64,000 nucleotides of DNA from Prevotella dentasini JCM 15908 (lineage in GTDB: Bacteria > Bacteroidota > Bacteroidia > Bacteroidales > Bacteroidaceae), in assembly GCF_000614065.1 (NCBI RefSeq), contig NZ_BAKG01000012.1, positions 28,272-92,271 on the forward strand, read 5' to 3'. Below the pieces are notes generated by a model. The model was not told the DNA's origin. It was given only the letters and a program-made list of their open reading frames with translations, and did not search any database. Of the stretch, positions 44,472 through 51,379 are shown piece after piece. Both the position numbers and the translations under genes were made by a program. Every line of letters begins with the position of its first letter. The stretch's first letter is position 1.

Positions 44472-45575
44472 ATGAAATATTCAATTAAAGAAATCACCAT
44501 TTTGCAGTTGATAGACTGGATAAAAAAAGATAAAATTAATCTTCATCCACCTTATCAAAGAAATTTCATTTGGTCGTCTAAAGACCAGAAACTATTGATT
44601 GATTCTATCATGAAGGGGTATCCTTTGCCCAATTTCTTTATTTACAAGAGGAAAGATGGCAGCTATGACATGGTTGATGGTCAACAGCGTGCTACAACTA
44701 TTAGTAAATACGTTAAAGGAGATTTCGCAGATTCTGATAAACACTATTATCGGGATGTTGATCAGGAAAAATTCATGTCATATATACTCAATGTAACGGA
44801 GGTATATGACATTGACACATCAAATGGCGAATCTCTTGAAGATTTCTATAGTCTTGTAAACAAACGTGGTGTCCATTTGAATCCTGCAGAGGTCAATAAG
44901 GCACAATACCATGATGCTCCCTTTATGGTATTAGTTAATGAATTAATGGATTTACAAGGACTCTCAGATTTAGACATTTTCTCTACAAAGACTGTCCAAA
45001 GGATGAATGACAGAAGTTTGATAGAGGAACTTGTTGCTTATTTGTTCAAAGGGAATGTAACAGATAAGAGAAAGGCTGTTGAAGAGTTGTTGGAATCCGC
45101 ACTTGAAACTGCTAAAGTAGAACAAGTTCGTGAGGAGTTCAAGTCAACATTGGAGATCCTTTGCCAGTTGAATGTGATTAAACCAATAAGAGAGACAAGG
45201 TTTAAGCAAAGAAATGATTTCTATACATTGTTCTGTTTTATCGCTAAACATAAAGAATTATCTGTGCATGTTCTTTCTGAACAATATAGTTTTTTGGTAT
45301 TTGTTGATGAACATGAATACATCAGACCTACGAATGATGATTGTGAGACTTTCAAAGAGTATGCTTATCATTGCGTAACGCAGTCAAATTCCAAAACGGC
45401 AAGATTAACGAGGCTGTCAATTCTGGAAGAATTACTTATCGTGAAGAATGTGAAGGAGAGGTCTCCTCGTTTATCAGATGTTTGCGAGTTTTTGGAGGAA
45501 GAATATGATTTAGATGATGTCTCATTCTTGGATATAGAAGGTTATAAAGTACTTGACAAGAAACAATTTGAATAG
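44472..45575 (+). CDS. DUF262 (GmrS-like) protein
   Basis: 367 residues. DUF262 landmarks: LHPPYQRNFIWSSKDQ near residues 25-40, GYPLPNFF, and the DGQQR box near residues 68-72. This is the NTP-binding half of GmrSD-type restriction enzymes; the GmrD-like DUF1524 HNH part is absent, so on its own it could be a nucleotide-dependent sensor or regulator. Followed after five bases by the kinase, start of a four-gene operon. Confidence 0.85.
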   Translation: MKYSIKEITILQLIDWIKKDKINLHPPYQRNFIWSSKDQKLLIDSIMKGYPLPNFFIYKRKDGSYDMVDGQQRATTISKYVKGDFADSDKHYYRDVDQEKFMSYILNVTEVYDIDTSNGESLEDFYSLVNKRGVHLNPAEVNKAQYHDAPFMVLVNELMDLQGLSDLDIFSTKTVQRMNDRSLIEELVAYLFKGNVTDKRKAVEELLESALETAKVEQVREEFKSTLEILCQLNVIKPIRETRFKQRNDFYTLFCFIAKHKELSVHVLSEQYSFLVFVDEHEYIRPTNDDCETFKEYAYHCVTQSNSKTARLTRLSILEELLIVKNVKERSPRLSDVCEFLEEEYDLDDVSFLDIEGYKVLDKKQFE

Positions 45576-45580
45576 GTACT

Positions 45581-46555
45581 ATGGATATTAAATGTGATTT
45601 TCTTTTTCACAAGCCATTTCTTCAAATTTCAGAAATTCGTACAGAGAATTATTTGAGATTGGATGATGTTGAATATTTTGTTTCGTTTCTAAATTCTGAG
45701 TTCAAGTCAAATAAAGGAGGAAATTCTTTTGTCTTTGCGCTGTATGTCGCTCAAACATATAATGAAGATGCGATGCCAGAAAGAGTTATAAAGATATCAA
45801 AGTATCCTGAGCCCTATAACTATATAAGGAATAAAATAAGGCAAAAAAATATAAATAAAAGATTTAGACAGGAGATTGAGGCGTTATATGATTGTAAACA
45901 ACGGGATGTAGGAAATGTGATAGATATTGCTTTCGACGGTAATTTAATATGTAGGACTTCCGAAGATGGAGAATTCGAGGTGTCTTTTCCTTTCTATGTT
46001 ATGGAATATGCGGAATATGATTTGAAAAGCTATTTAGAAGAAGAAAACGAGGAATACGACGAGGCATCACGAGTAGAGTTATGCCTCCAAATTGCCCAGG
46101 GCATAAAAGAGCTTAATGATTTGGGATATTATCATCGTGACATAAAACCCGATAATATATTTATGATTAATGGTACTTGGAAAGTCGGAGATTTGGGGCT
46201 TATACAAATGAGAAACAAGCCAAGTCTTGATAATAAAGGGGAATTAGTCGGGCCACGCGGTTGGCTATCCCCAGAAGCTATGAATAAATACTTATCAGAG
46301 AATGTTGAGGGGAAAAACTTTGATTGTAATATCGATCACCAGTCAGACTTGTTCCAATTAGCAAAAGTCTTTTGGTATATATTACAAGGTAATGCCCCAA
46401 TAGGATGCGTTAAGGAATCTGACTTCTTGCTCAGGAACTCTTCTCTCTACTCTTTAATAAAACAGATGTTGAATCATTCCAAAAAAAGAAGGCCAGCATC
46501 TGTTGACATTGTAATTGATAATCTTCAAAAGATAGTCAACAAATACTATAAATGA
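45581..46555 (+). CDS. Hanks-type Ser/Thr protein kinase
   Basis: 324 residues, a single kinase domain without membrane anchor. Catalytic loop HRDIKPDN at residues 185-192; the metal-binding DFG is DLG in KVGDLGL; APE-like region GWLSPEAM and a later DHQSDLFQLAKVFW (helix F Asp). The N-terminal glycine loop is weak. Serine/threonine kinases in defence operons act as signal relays or as effectors on translation factors. Lies between DUF262 and the caspase-like gene, four-base gap. Confidence 0.85.
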   Translation: MDIKCDFLFHKPFLQISEIRTENYLRLDDVEYFVSFLNSEFKSNKGGNSFVFALYVAQTYNEDAMPERVIKISKYPEPYNYIRNKIRQKNINKRFRQEIEALYDCKQRDVGNVIDIAFDGNLICRTSEDGEFEVSFPFYVMEYAEYDLKSYLEEENEEYDEASRVELCLQIAQGIKELNDLGYYHRDIKPDNIFMINGTWKVGDLGLIQMRNKPSLDNKGELVGPRGWLSPEAMNKYLSENVEGKNFDCNIDHQSDLFQLAKVFWYILQGNAPIGCVKESDFLLRNSSLYSLIKQMLNHSKKRRPASVDIVIDNLQKIVNKYYK

Positions 46556-46564
46556 TTCTTGAGT

Positions 46565-47146
46565 ATGAGAAAAAGAATCCTTATTTTAAAAGCATGCGGA
46601 GGTTCCGATGAACCACATGAGTGCAACGGGATATGTGAACAGGCGCAATTATACGGAATTGAGTCTGTCTGCAAGTACGTTAAGAATAATGAGGACTTAG
46701 AAGACCTTCTCTATTCTCATGGACTTTTCGACTATATTTATTTGAGTGCTCATGGTAATTCTGAAGGTTTTTCAAGCGAGGATGAAAAAGTCAACATGAG
46801 TTGGCAGAAGTTGGCCATGCTGCTATGTAAAAGCAAGTGCATGAACGAAGACAGCATCCTTATGTTATCTTGTTGCAGGGGTGGATTGATGGAAGTGGCA
46901 TACGATATTTTCCTGACTTGCCAGCAGATTTGCTATGTGCTTGGTCCGAGACAAAGCTTGACTTCTGCAGATATGCATATCTGCTTCGGCATCTTCTTGT
47001 ATAACATGGAGATACGTAGTGCCGATCCTGTCGTGGCATGTGAAAAGATAAAGTTGGCGACGGACCAACATTTCTCTTGTTATGATAGGCAGGAAGAGAG
47101 CATCAGTCTGAGCAATTATCGCGAAATGCATTATGGATATGAATAA
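46565..47146 (+). CDS. Caspase-like (CHAT-type) protease homologue
   Basis: 193 residues from the ATG at 46565; a TTG at 46559 is also possible. Alternating strands and helices, with YIYLSAHGNSEGF (His63) and LMLSCCRGGL (Cys103/Cys104): a His after one hydrophobic strand and a Cys after the next is the catalytic dyad arrangement of caspase/CHAT folds. Unusually small and cysteine-rich, without repeats or sensor domain. Its stop overlaps the next ATG by one base. Inferred: a protease executioner or activator in the operon. Confidence 0.65.
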   Translation: MRKRILILKACGGSDEPHECNGICEQAQLYGIESVCKYVKNNEDLEDLLYSHGLFDYIYLSAHGNSEGFSSEDEKVNMSWQKLAMLLCKSKCMNEDSILMLSCCRGGLMEVAYDIFLTCQQICYVLGPRQSLTSADMHICFGIFLYNMEIRSADPVVACEKIKLATDQHFSCYDRQEESISLSNYREMHYGYE

Positions 47147-48231
47147 TGTTACTTGGCAATCAAAATATGAAAAGGAATAACTCTCTTAAAAGAGCAAAGA
47201 CCCTGTTGAAAGAAACGATTTTACCTACTGGTAGCCTTTCTTTTCTGGACAGAGTAGATAATTTAGAGAAAATCTACCGCGATATTATTGCAATAGAATA
47301 TCCAAATGTTCCAAGGGAAAGCCTTGCGAGTTTAGAGTCCTTTTGGACAGTAATTAAACACTGTTACAATCTGCATCAAGAGGGACTTTCGGCTGAAGCT
47401 ACACTTTTTTTCTATGAAAAAATCTTCTGCAATGAAGATTATATAGAAAAATATGAACTTGAACCACAAAGTAGGCTCTATAGAATTAGGAAAACTGAAG
47501 TTAGTGGTCTGTTCAGTAAAGAAGAGATGTTCCATATCCCATTTGATAAAAGACATTTGATTACTAACGGTCGCTATAGTATTAACGGGATACCATCATT
47601 GTATTTGTGTGAATCAACTTATATCTGTTGGGAAGAATTGGGAAATCCCAACTTCGACACATGCAACGTATCAATGTTTGTGAACGAGCAGATGGTTTCT
47701 GTCATCAACGTTGCTCCTATAATGAAGGCATTTGATAAAGACAAAATACTTAAATACCCATTGGCGTATGTTTGCTCTTTGGGAACGAACCATCCTGAAG
47801 GCCCATTTAAGGAAGAATATGTTATACCACAGATGTTGATGCAGTGTCTTCTTATTCATAACAAAAGAAACACTAAAACGTCTTATGTGGGTATTAGATA
47901 CTTGTCAAACAAGGCTTATGTTCAGCGACCTTTATTCCCATTGAACGAAAAGAAAGATTTAAAACGATATTTCAATTATGCATTCCCTGCATATGGTCCT
48001 TACGACAATGATGGACTGAGTAAGAAATTGAAATCGATATTTTCGTGGTCCTCCCCAGACACTTATGGTAGATATAGGTTACGAACAGCCAATATGAGTG
48101 TAGAAGAAAGACCTACTACGGACACATATAGTGTTTCTGCCTTTTCACAAATTGAAAATTGGTGTAATGTACAATGGGCTCATGATAATATGCTATCATA
48201 TAATAGTTGGGAAGGAGCACTAAGTTTATAA
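47146..48231 (+). CDS. RES-domain protein (putative NAD-degrading toxin)
   Basis: 361 residues (ATG at 47146; 47167 possible). Central RES-type pattern: RLYRIRKTE, then FHIPFDKRHLITNGRYSINGIPSLYLCESTYICWEELG, whose R-x-x-x-G-R-Y-x-x-x-G-x-P-x-L-Y-L order is that of RES NAD-cleaving toxins. The N-terminal 100 residues and the long C-terminal part are specific to this variant. No Xre antitoxin neighbour; the kinase or caspase-like protein may control it instead. Ends the operon. Confidence 0.75.
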   Translation: MLLGNQNMKRNNSLKRAKTLLKETILPTGSLSFLDRVDNLEKIYRDIIAIEYPNVPRESLASLESFWTVIKHCYNLHQEGLSAEATLFFYEKIFCNEDYIEKYELEPQSRLYRIRKTEVSGLFSKEEMFHIPFDKRHLITNGRYSINGIPSLYLCESTYICWEELGNPNFDTCNVSMFVNEQMVSVINVAPIMKAFDKDKILKYPLAYVCSLGTNHPEGPFKEEYVIPQMLMQCLLIHNKRNTKTSYVGIRYLSNKAYVQRPLFPLNEKKDLKRYFNYAFPAYGPYDNDGLSKKLKSIFSWSSPDTYGRYRLRTANMSVEERPTTDTYSVSAFSQIENWCNVQWAHDNMLSYNSWEGALSL

Positions 48232-48287
48232 TAGAGATGATATTTGATATATGGCAATAAGGACAAAAACAAAACGTTATAATATAT

Positions 48288-48749
48288 ATGAGTAACAAAG
48301 AGATACAATTATCCTCGGAGCTGAGATTCGCTGTGCAAACCATCAAAACTGCTATCTTGCAGAGTCAGGCACGGGCTGTCAAAGGGGTCAATCAGGAACA
48401 GCTGGCCCTGTATTATGGTGTGGGAAGGTATATCTCCGAGAACACCCGTAACCAAAAATGGGGGTCTGGGGCTTTGAAGAGTATAAGTGAACGGTTAAGG
48501 CAAGAGTTGCCTGGGTTAAGGGGGTTCAGCGAGACAAATCTCAAAAATACGCGCTTGTTCTATGGGGCATGGAATGTCATAGAACCTAAATCGCCAATCG
48601 CAATTGGCGATTTGGCAAAGGTGCTGACTCCGAAGGAAGAACTACAACGTATATTTGAAGAAAGCAGCAATACAGGTGACTATAGAGCGGACGAAGTTTG
48701 GCAGATGGCAAATGTCGGAGGTGATGTCGGAGATTATGTCGGAGGTTGA
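48288..48749 (+). CDS. Truncated DUF1016 (YhcG-like) protein
   Basis: 153 residues covering only the N-terminal DUF1016 domain (VNQEQLALYYGVGRYISEN, WGSGALKSISERLRQELPGLRGFSETNLKNTRLFY). Full YhcG-family proteins are about 350 residues with a C-terminal PD-(D/E)XK nuclease, which is missing. The last 20 residues (GGDVGDYVGG) belong to other sequence. Probably non-functional remnant of a defence or nuclease gene at the island's right edge. Confidence 0.7.
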   Translation: MSNKEIQLSSELRFAVQTIKTAILQSQARAVKGVNQEQLALYYGVGRYISENTRNQKWGSGALKSISERLRQELPGLRGFSETNLKNTRLFYGAWNVIEPKSPIAIGDLAKVLTPKEELQRIFEESSNTGDYRADEVWQMANVGGDVGDYVGG

Positions 48750-48990
48750 AATGCAGCCCAACTCAATGAAAGGCAGAAGATTATTTTAATCGGCTGATAG
48801 AGACAGAACAAATGAATGTCCTAGATAGTGTCCTAGAAAATGTCCTAGAAACATCAGCTTCACTTGCATGGCATTTCAAAGTTGATGCAAGGACTATCTG
48901 CCGCGGCTAAGCGTTTTGCATACCAAAGGCTTTATCCGTCACGATGGGCCTGACAAGGGTAGACGCTGGGTTGCTGTAAAAGGATAATTG
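48750..48990 (+). pseudogene. Remnant of a Schlafen/RecG-like ATP-binding protein C-terminus
   Basis: Broken pieces in different frames: QLNERQKIILIG, AWHFKVDARTICRG and KGFIRHDGPDKG-RRWVAVKG. These are in order the pieces of a winged helix found at the end of AlbA_2-type (Schlafen-like) ATP-binding proteins. Stops and shifts between them; no start. Confidence 0.5.
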
Positions 48991-49053
48991 AGCGTTTCAT
49001 CAGAAAGCTTACTCGTATTACTGATATTACTGAATAACATGCCGAAAATGGTT

Positions 49054-49159
49054 TGCGAACAAAAATAATGAGATTTGCGAACAAAATGAGAGAATCAATT
49101 ATTGCAGAAAGATTATATTGGTGTTCGCGAAATGCAATTTTGTTCGCAAATTGTTCGCA
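49054..49159. repeat. TTGTTCGCA repeats, integrase arm-type sites (right end)
   Basis: TGCGAACAA at 49054-49062 and 49076-49084 (inverse orientation), GTGTTCGCG near-copy at 49121-49129, TTGTTCGCA at 49140-49148 and 49151-49159. Together with the copies at 11852-11883 they place integrase-type sites inside both island ends, which supports the boundaries. Confidence 0.65.
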
Positions 49160-49167
49160 AAACAAAG

Positions 49168-49199
49168 AAAAAGGAGCTACATTTTTGATGTAACTCCTT
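49168..49199 (-). terminator. Terminator of tRNA-Met
   Basis: Minus strand: AAGGAG-TTACAT pairs with ATGTAG-CTCCTT, then a T run. It lies inside the island side of the core, so it was probably brought in with the element. Confidence 0.65.
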
Positions 49200-49258
49200 G
49201 ATTTTCAGTGTGGACCAGCCAGGGCTTGAACCTGGGACCTCCAGATTATGAGTCTGTT
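49197..49258 (-). repeat. Right attachment site within tRNA-Met
   Basis: The 62-bp segment shared (59/62) with 11666-11727. It covers the tRNA from the anticodon stem to the 3' end plus 14 flanking bases, so insertion rebuilt a complete tRNA gene. Confidence 0.85.
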
Positions 49259-49284
49259 GCTCTAACCAACTGAGCTACAAGTCC
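49211..49284 (-). tRNA. tRNA-Met (anticodon CAT), integration target
   Basis: Cloverleaf with anticodon arm CAGA-CTCATAA-TCTG, T arm CCAGG-TTCAAGC-CCTGG and acceptor GGACTTG against CTGGTCC (one T-T mismatch, one wobble). G1-C72 is paired, so it is elongator-type (or tRNA-Ile2 if C34 is lysidinylated). No CCA encoded beyond CA. Promoter at 49315-49308. Confidence 0.88.
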
Positions 49285-49307
49285 GGGAATCTTTTGCGAT
49301 TCGGCTG

Positions 49308-49315
49308 CAAAGGTA
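49308..49315 (-). promoter_or_regulatory. -7 promoter of tRNA-Met (TACCTTTG)
   Basis: Minus-strand TACCTTTGC about 24 bases before the tRNA 5' end. An exact consensus match. Confidence 0.7.
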
Positions 49316-49411
49316 ATCATTTCTGTGGAAAAAGGAGAAATGAGCGAATAGTTTTTTATGGTTTTAACACATTTTGAATGGTTGTAGACGATGTATCCGA
49401 CTGATTTGGCG

Positions 49412-49419
49412 TACCTTTG
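49412..49419 (+). promoter_or_regulatory. -7 promoter of ribF (TACCTTTG)
   Basis: Exact TACCTTTGC 73 bases before the ribF start, divergent from the tRNA-Met promoter. Confidence 0.65.
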
Positions 49420-49491
49420 CAGGCGTTTTATGGAACTATATAGCCGGGCAGAGAGTCTTAGTCTGCCCTTGGCTATGAAGATGGCAGGGAA

Positions 49492-50433
49492 ATGAAAACT
49501 ATATATTTGGATAAGGAGGAATATAAAGAACAGGTGCCGATGGTAGCTACCATCGGTTTCTTTGACGGCGTACACCGTGGGCATCTTTTCCTGATAGAGC
49601 AGGTGGTTGCGCTTGCACGGCAGAAGGGGATGAGGCCGGCGGTAATTACATTTGACCGTCATCCGCGGCAGGTGCTTCATCCTGACTATCAGCCAAGGCT
49701 GTTGTCTACCCTTGACGAGAAGCGTGGTTTGTTGTCGCGTACAGGCGTTGACGTCATGGTCGTGCTTCCTTTCGATACCCGCATGGCTTCCTTTTCTGCC
49801 CGGGACTTTATGTCGAAGGTGCTTGCCGAACGGCTGAATGTCCGCCTGCTGCTGATAGGATATGACAACCGCTTCGGGCATAACCGGGCGGAGTCGTTTG
49901 CCGACTATGTAGAGTTTGGCAAAGAGCTGGGCATGGAAGTCATGCAGAGTGCTGCCTATAGGGTGGGGGAAAGCTACATCAGTTCATCGGTTGTCAGGGA
50001 ATATATCGGGGAAGGTGATGTAGAGGCTGCCTGTGAGGGGTTGGGCTACCGCTATACGCTGGAAGGAATCGTTGTTGCCGGCTACAGGAACGGGCACAGG
50101 CTCGGTTTTCCCACGGCCAATCTCTCGGCTGTCCCGGAAGGAAAGCTGATTCCCGGAAATGGTGTCTATGCAGTAGAGGTGAAGCTCCCCTGCGACAATA
50201 GACTTCGTATGGGGATGATGAATATTGGCATAAGGCCGACGCTTGGCGGCAATGAACTTTCGCTTGAGGTTCATATCTTCGACTACACGGGCGACCTCTA
50301 TGGACAGAAAGTCTCCGTCAGCTTCGTGAAACGTATCAGAGGGGAGAGAAAGTTCGCCAGCCTTGACGCATTGAAGGCTCAGCTGGAGGCCGACAAGGCA
50401 GAGATACTGAGCCTCAATGGCCTGAAAGCATGA
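49492..50433 (+). CDS. ribF: Bifunctional riboflavin kinase / FAD synthetase
   Basis: 313 residues, standard RibF length. N-terminal FAD synthetase (nucleotidyltransferase) domain with GFFDGVHRGH (residues 22-31) and SSSVVREYIGEGDV; C-terminal riboflavin kinase domain with NGHRLGFPTANL. Converts riboflavin to FMN and FMN to FAD in the cytoplasm. First chromosomal gene after the island; 31 bases upstream of a CPBP-family protease gene on the same strand. Confidence 0.95.
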   Translation: MKTIYLDKEEYKEQVPMVATIGFFDGVHRGHLFLIEQVVALARQKGMRPAVITFDRHPRQVLHPDYQPRLLSTLDEKRGLLSRTGVDVMVVLPFDTRMASFSARDFMSKVLAERLNVRLLLIGYDNRFGHNRAESFADYVEFGKELGMEVMQSAAYRVGESYISSSVVREYIGEGDVEAACEGLGYRYTLEGIVVAGYRNGHRLGFPTANLSAVPEGKLIPGNGVYAVEVKLPCDNRLRMGMMNIGIRPTLGGNELSLEVHIFDYTGDLYGQKVSVSFVKRIRGERKFASLDALKAQLEADKAEILSLNGLKA

Positions 50434-50464
50434 ATGTGGAAATTAAATCTCAAAGCAATTATAA

Positions 50465-51289
50465 ATGAAAGGTAGCGTTGTAAGAAATTTGTTATTCGTC
50501 GTACTGTTTGTTGCAGTATTCGTCTTATTGCAAAACGTTGTGGCATTGACGGCGGCCGGGTTGGTGGCAGTGGCGACATCCCAGTCGTTCAGTGCGGTGT
50601 TGGGCAGCCTGCAAGGGGCGGAGAATGGCGGGCTGTACGCAGTCATATCCGTGTTCTTCAGCCTTGTCGTCATAGCTGTGTTCTGGAAGACCGGGTGGAC
50701 GCCCGTTTCCCGTTCCTATCTCCGTTCCAAGCCGTGGACGGTACTGGCATGGGTCGTCCTGTTGGCCTTGGGTTCGATATTACCTTCGGAATTTCTGTCA
50801 GAGAAGGCGCAGCTGATGATGCCCGAGGGCTATCAGCAGCTCTTTGAGAACATCATGAAGTCTCCATGGGGATATGTGGCCTTGGGCCTGCTTGTCCCCG
50901 TCAGCGAGGAAATGGTCTTTCGCGGGGCTGTTCTCCGTTGTCTGCTCAACATGTCCGACAGGCGATGGCACTGGATTCCCATTGTGCTGTCGGCTGCCGT
51001 ATTTGGCCTTATCCACCTGAATCTGGCGCAGGGAGTGCATGCGTTCTTCATCGGGCTGCTGCTCGGATGGATGTATTACCGCACGGAGAGCATCGTTCCC
51101 TGTGTCCTGTTCCACTGGATAAACAACAGCGTTGCCTACATTATGTTCCATCTGCTGCCGGACATGAACGACGGAAAGCTGATAGACCTGTTTCATGGCA
51201 GCGACAGGCTGATGTATGGGGGATTGTTCTTCTCCTTGTGCATACTGATACCGTCGGTTCTTCAATTGAACATGAGGATGAAGAGATAA
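50465..51289 (+). CDS. CPBP-family intramembrane glutamic protease
   Basis: 274 residues with about eight hydrophobic segments. The CPBP/Abi motifs are clear: EEMVFRGAVLR (EExxxR), FGLIHLN (FxxxH) and FHWINNS (HxxxN). Enzymes of this family cleave prenylated or small membrane substrates; in bacteria many serve self-immunity to peptides. Probably co-transcribed with ribF and ended by the terminator at 51313-51360. Confidence 0.9.
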   Translation: MKGSVVRNLLFVVLFVAVFVLLQNVVALTAAGLVAVATSQSFSAVLGSLQGAENGGLYAVISVFFSLVVIAVFWKTGWTPVSRSYLRSKPWTVLAWVVLLALGSILPSEFLSEKAQLMMPEGYQQLFENIMKSPWGYVALGLLVPVSEEMVFRGAVLRCLLNMSDRRWHWIPIVLSAAVFGLIHLNLAQGVHAFFIGLLLGWMYYRTESIVPCVLFHWINNSVAYIMFHLLPDMNDGKLIDLFHGSDRLMYGGLFFSLCILIPSVLQLNMRMKR

Positions 51290-51312
51290 TGCTGCTGCGA
51301 AACCTGCAGGCG

Positions 51313-51360
51313 AAACCGCCTCCGACTGCGTCCTGATGGGACGGGTCGGAGGCGGTTTTG
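51313..51360. terminator. Bidirectional terminator
   Basis: AAACCGCCTCCGAC pairs with GTCGGAGGCGGTTT over 14 bp, with T on the plus side and A on the other. It separates the CPBP gene (plus) from the C10 protease (minus), whose 3' ends meet here. Confidence 0.85.
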
Positions 51361-51379
51361 TCGTATGGCCGTCCTGTCG

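Noticed and set aside
44472..45575. Complete GmrSD restriction enzyme
   Set aside because: Only the DUF262 half is present; no DUF1524 HNH domain in this protein or its neighbours.
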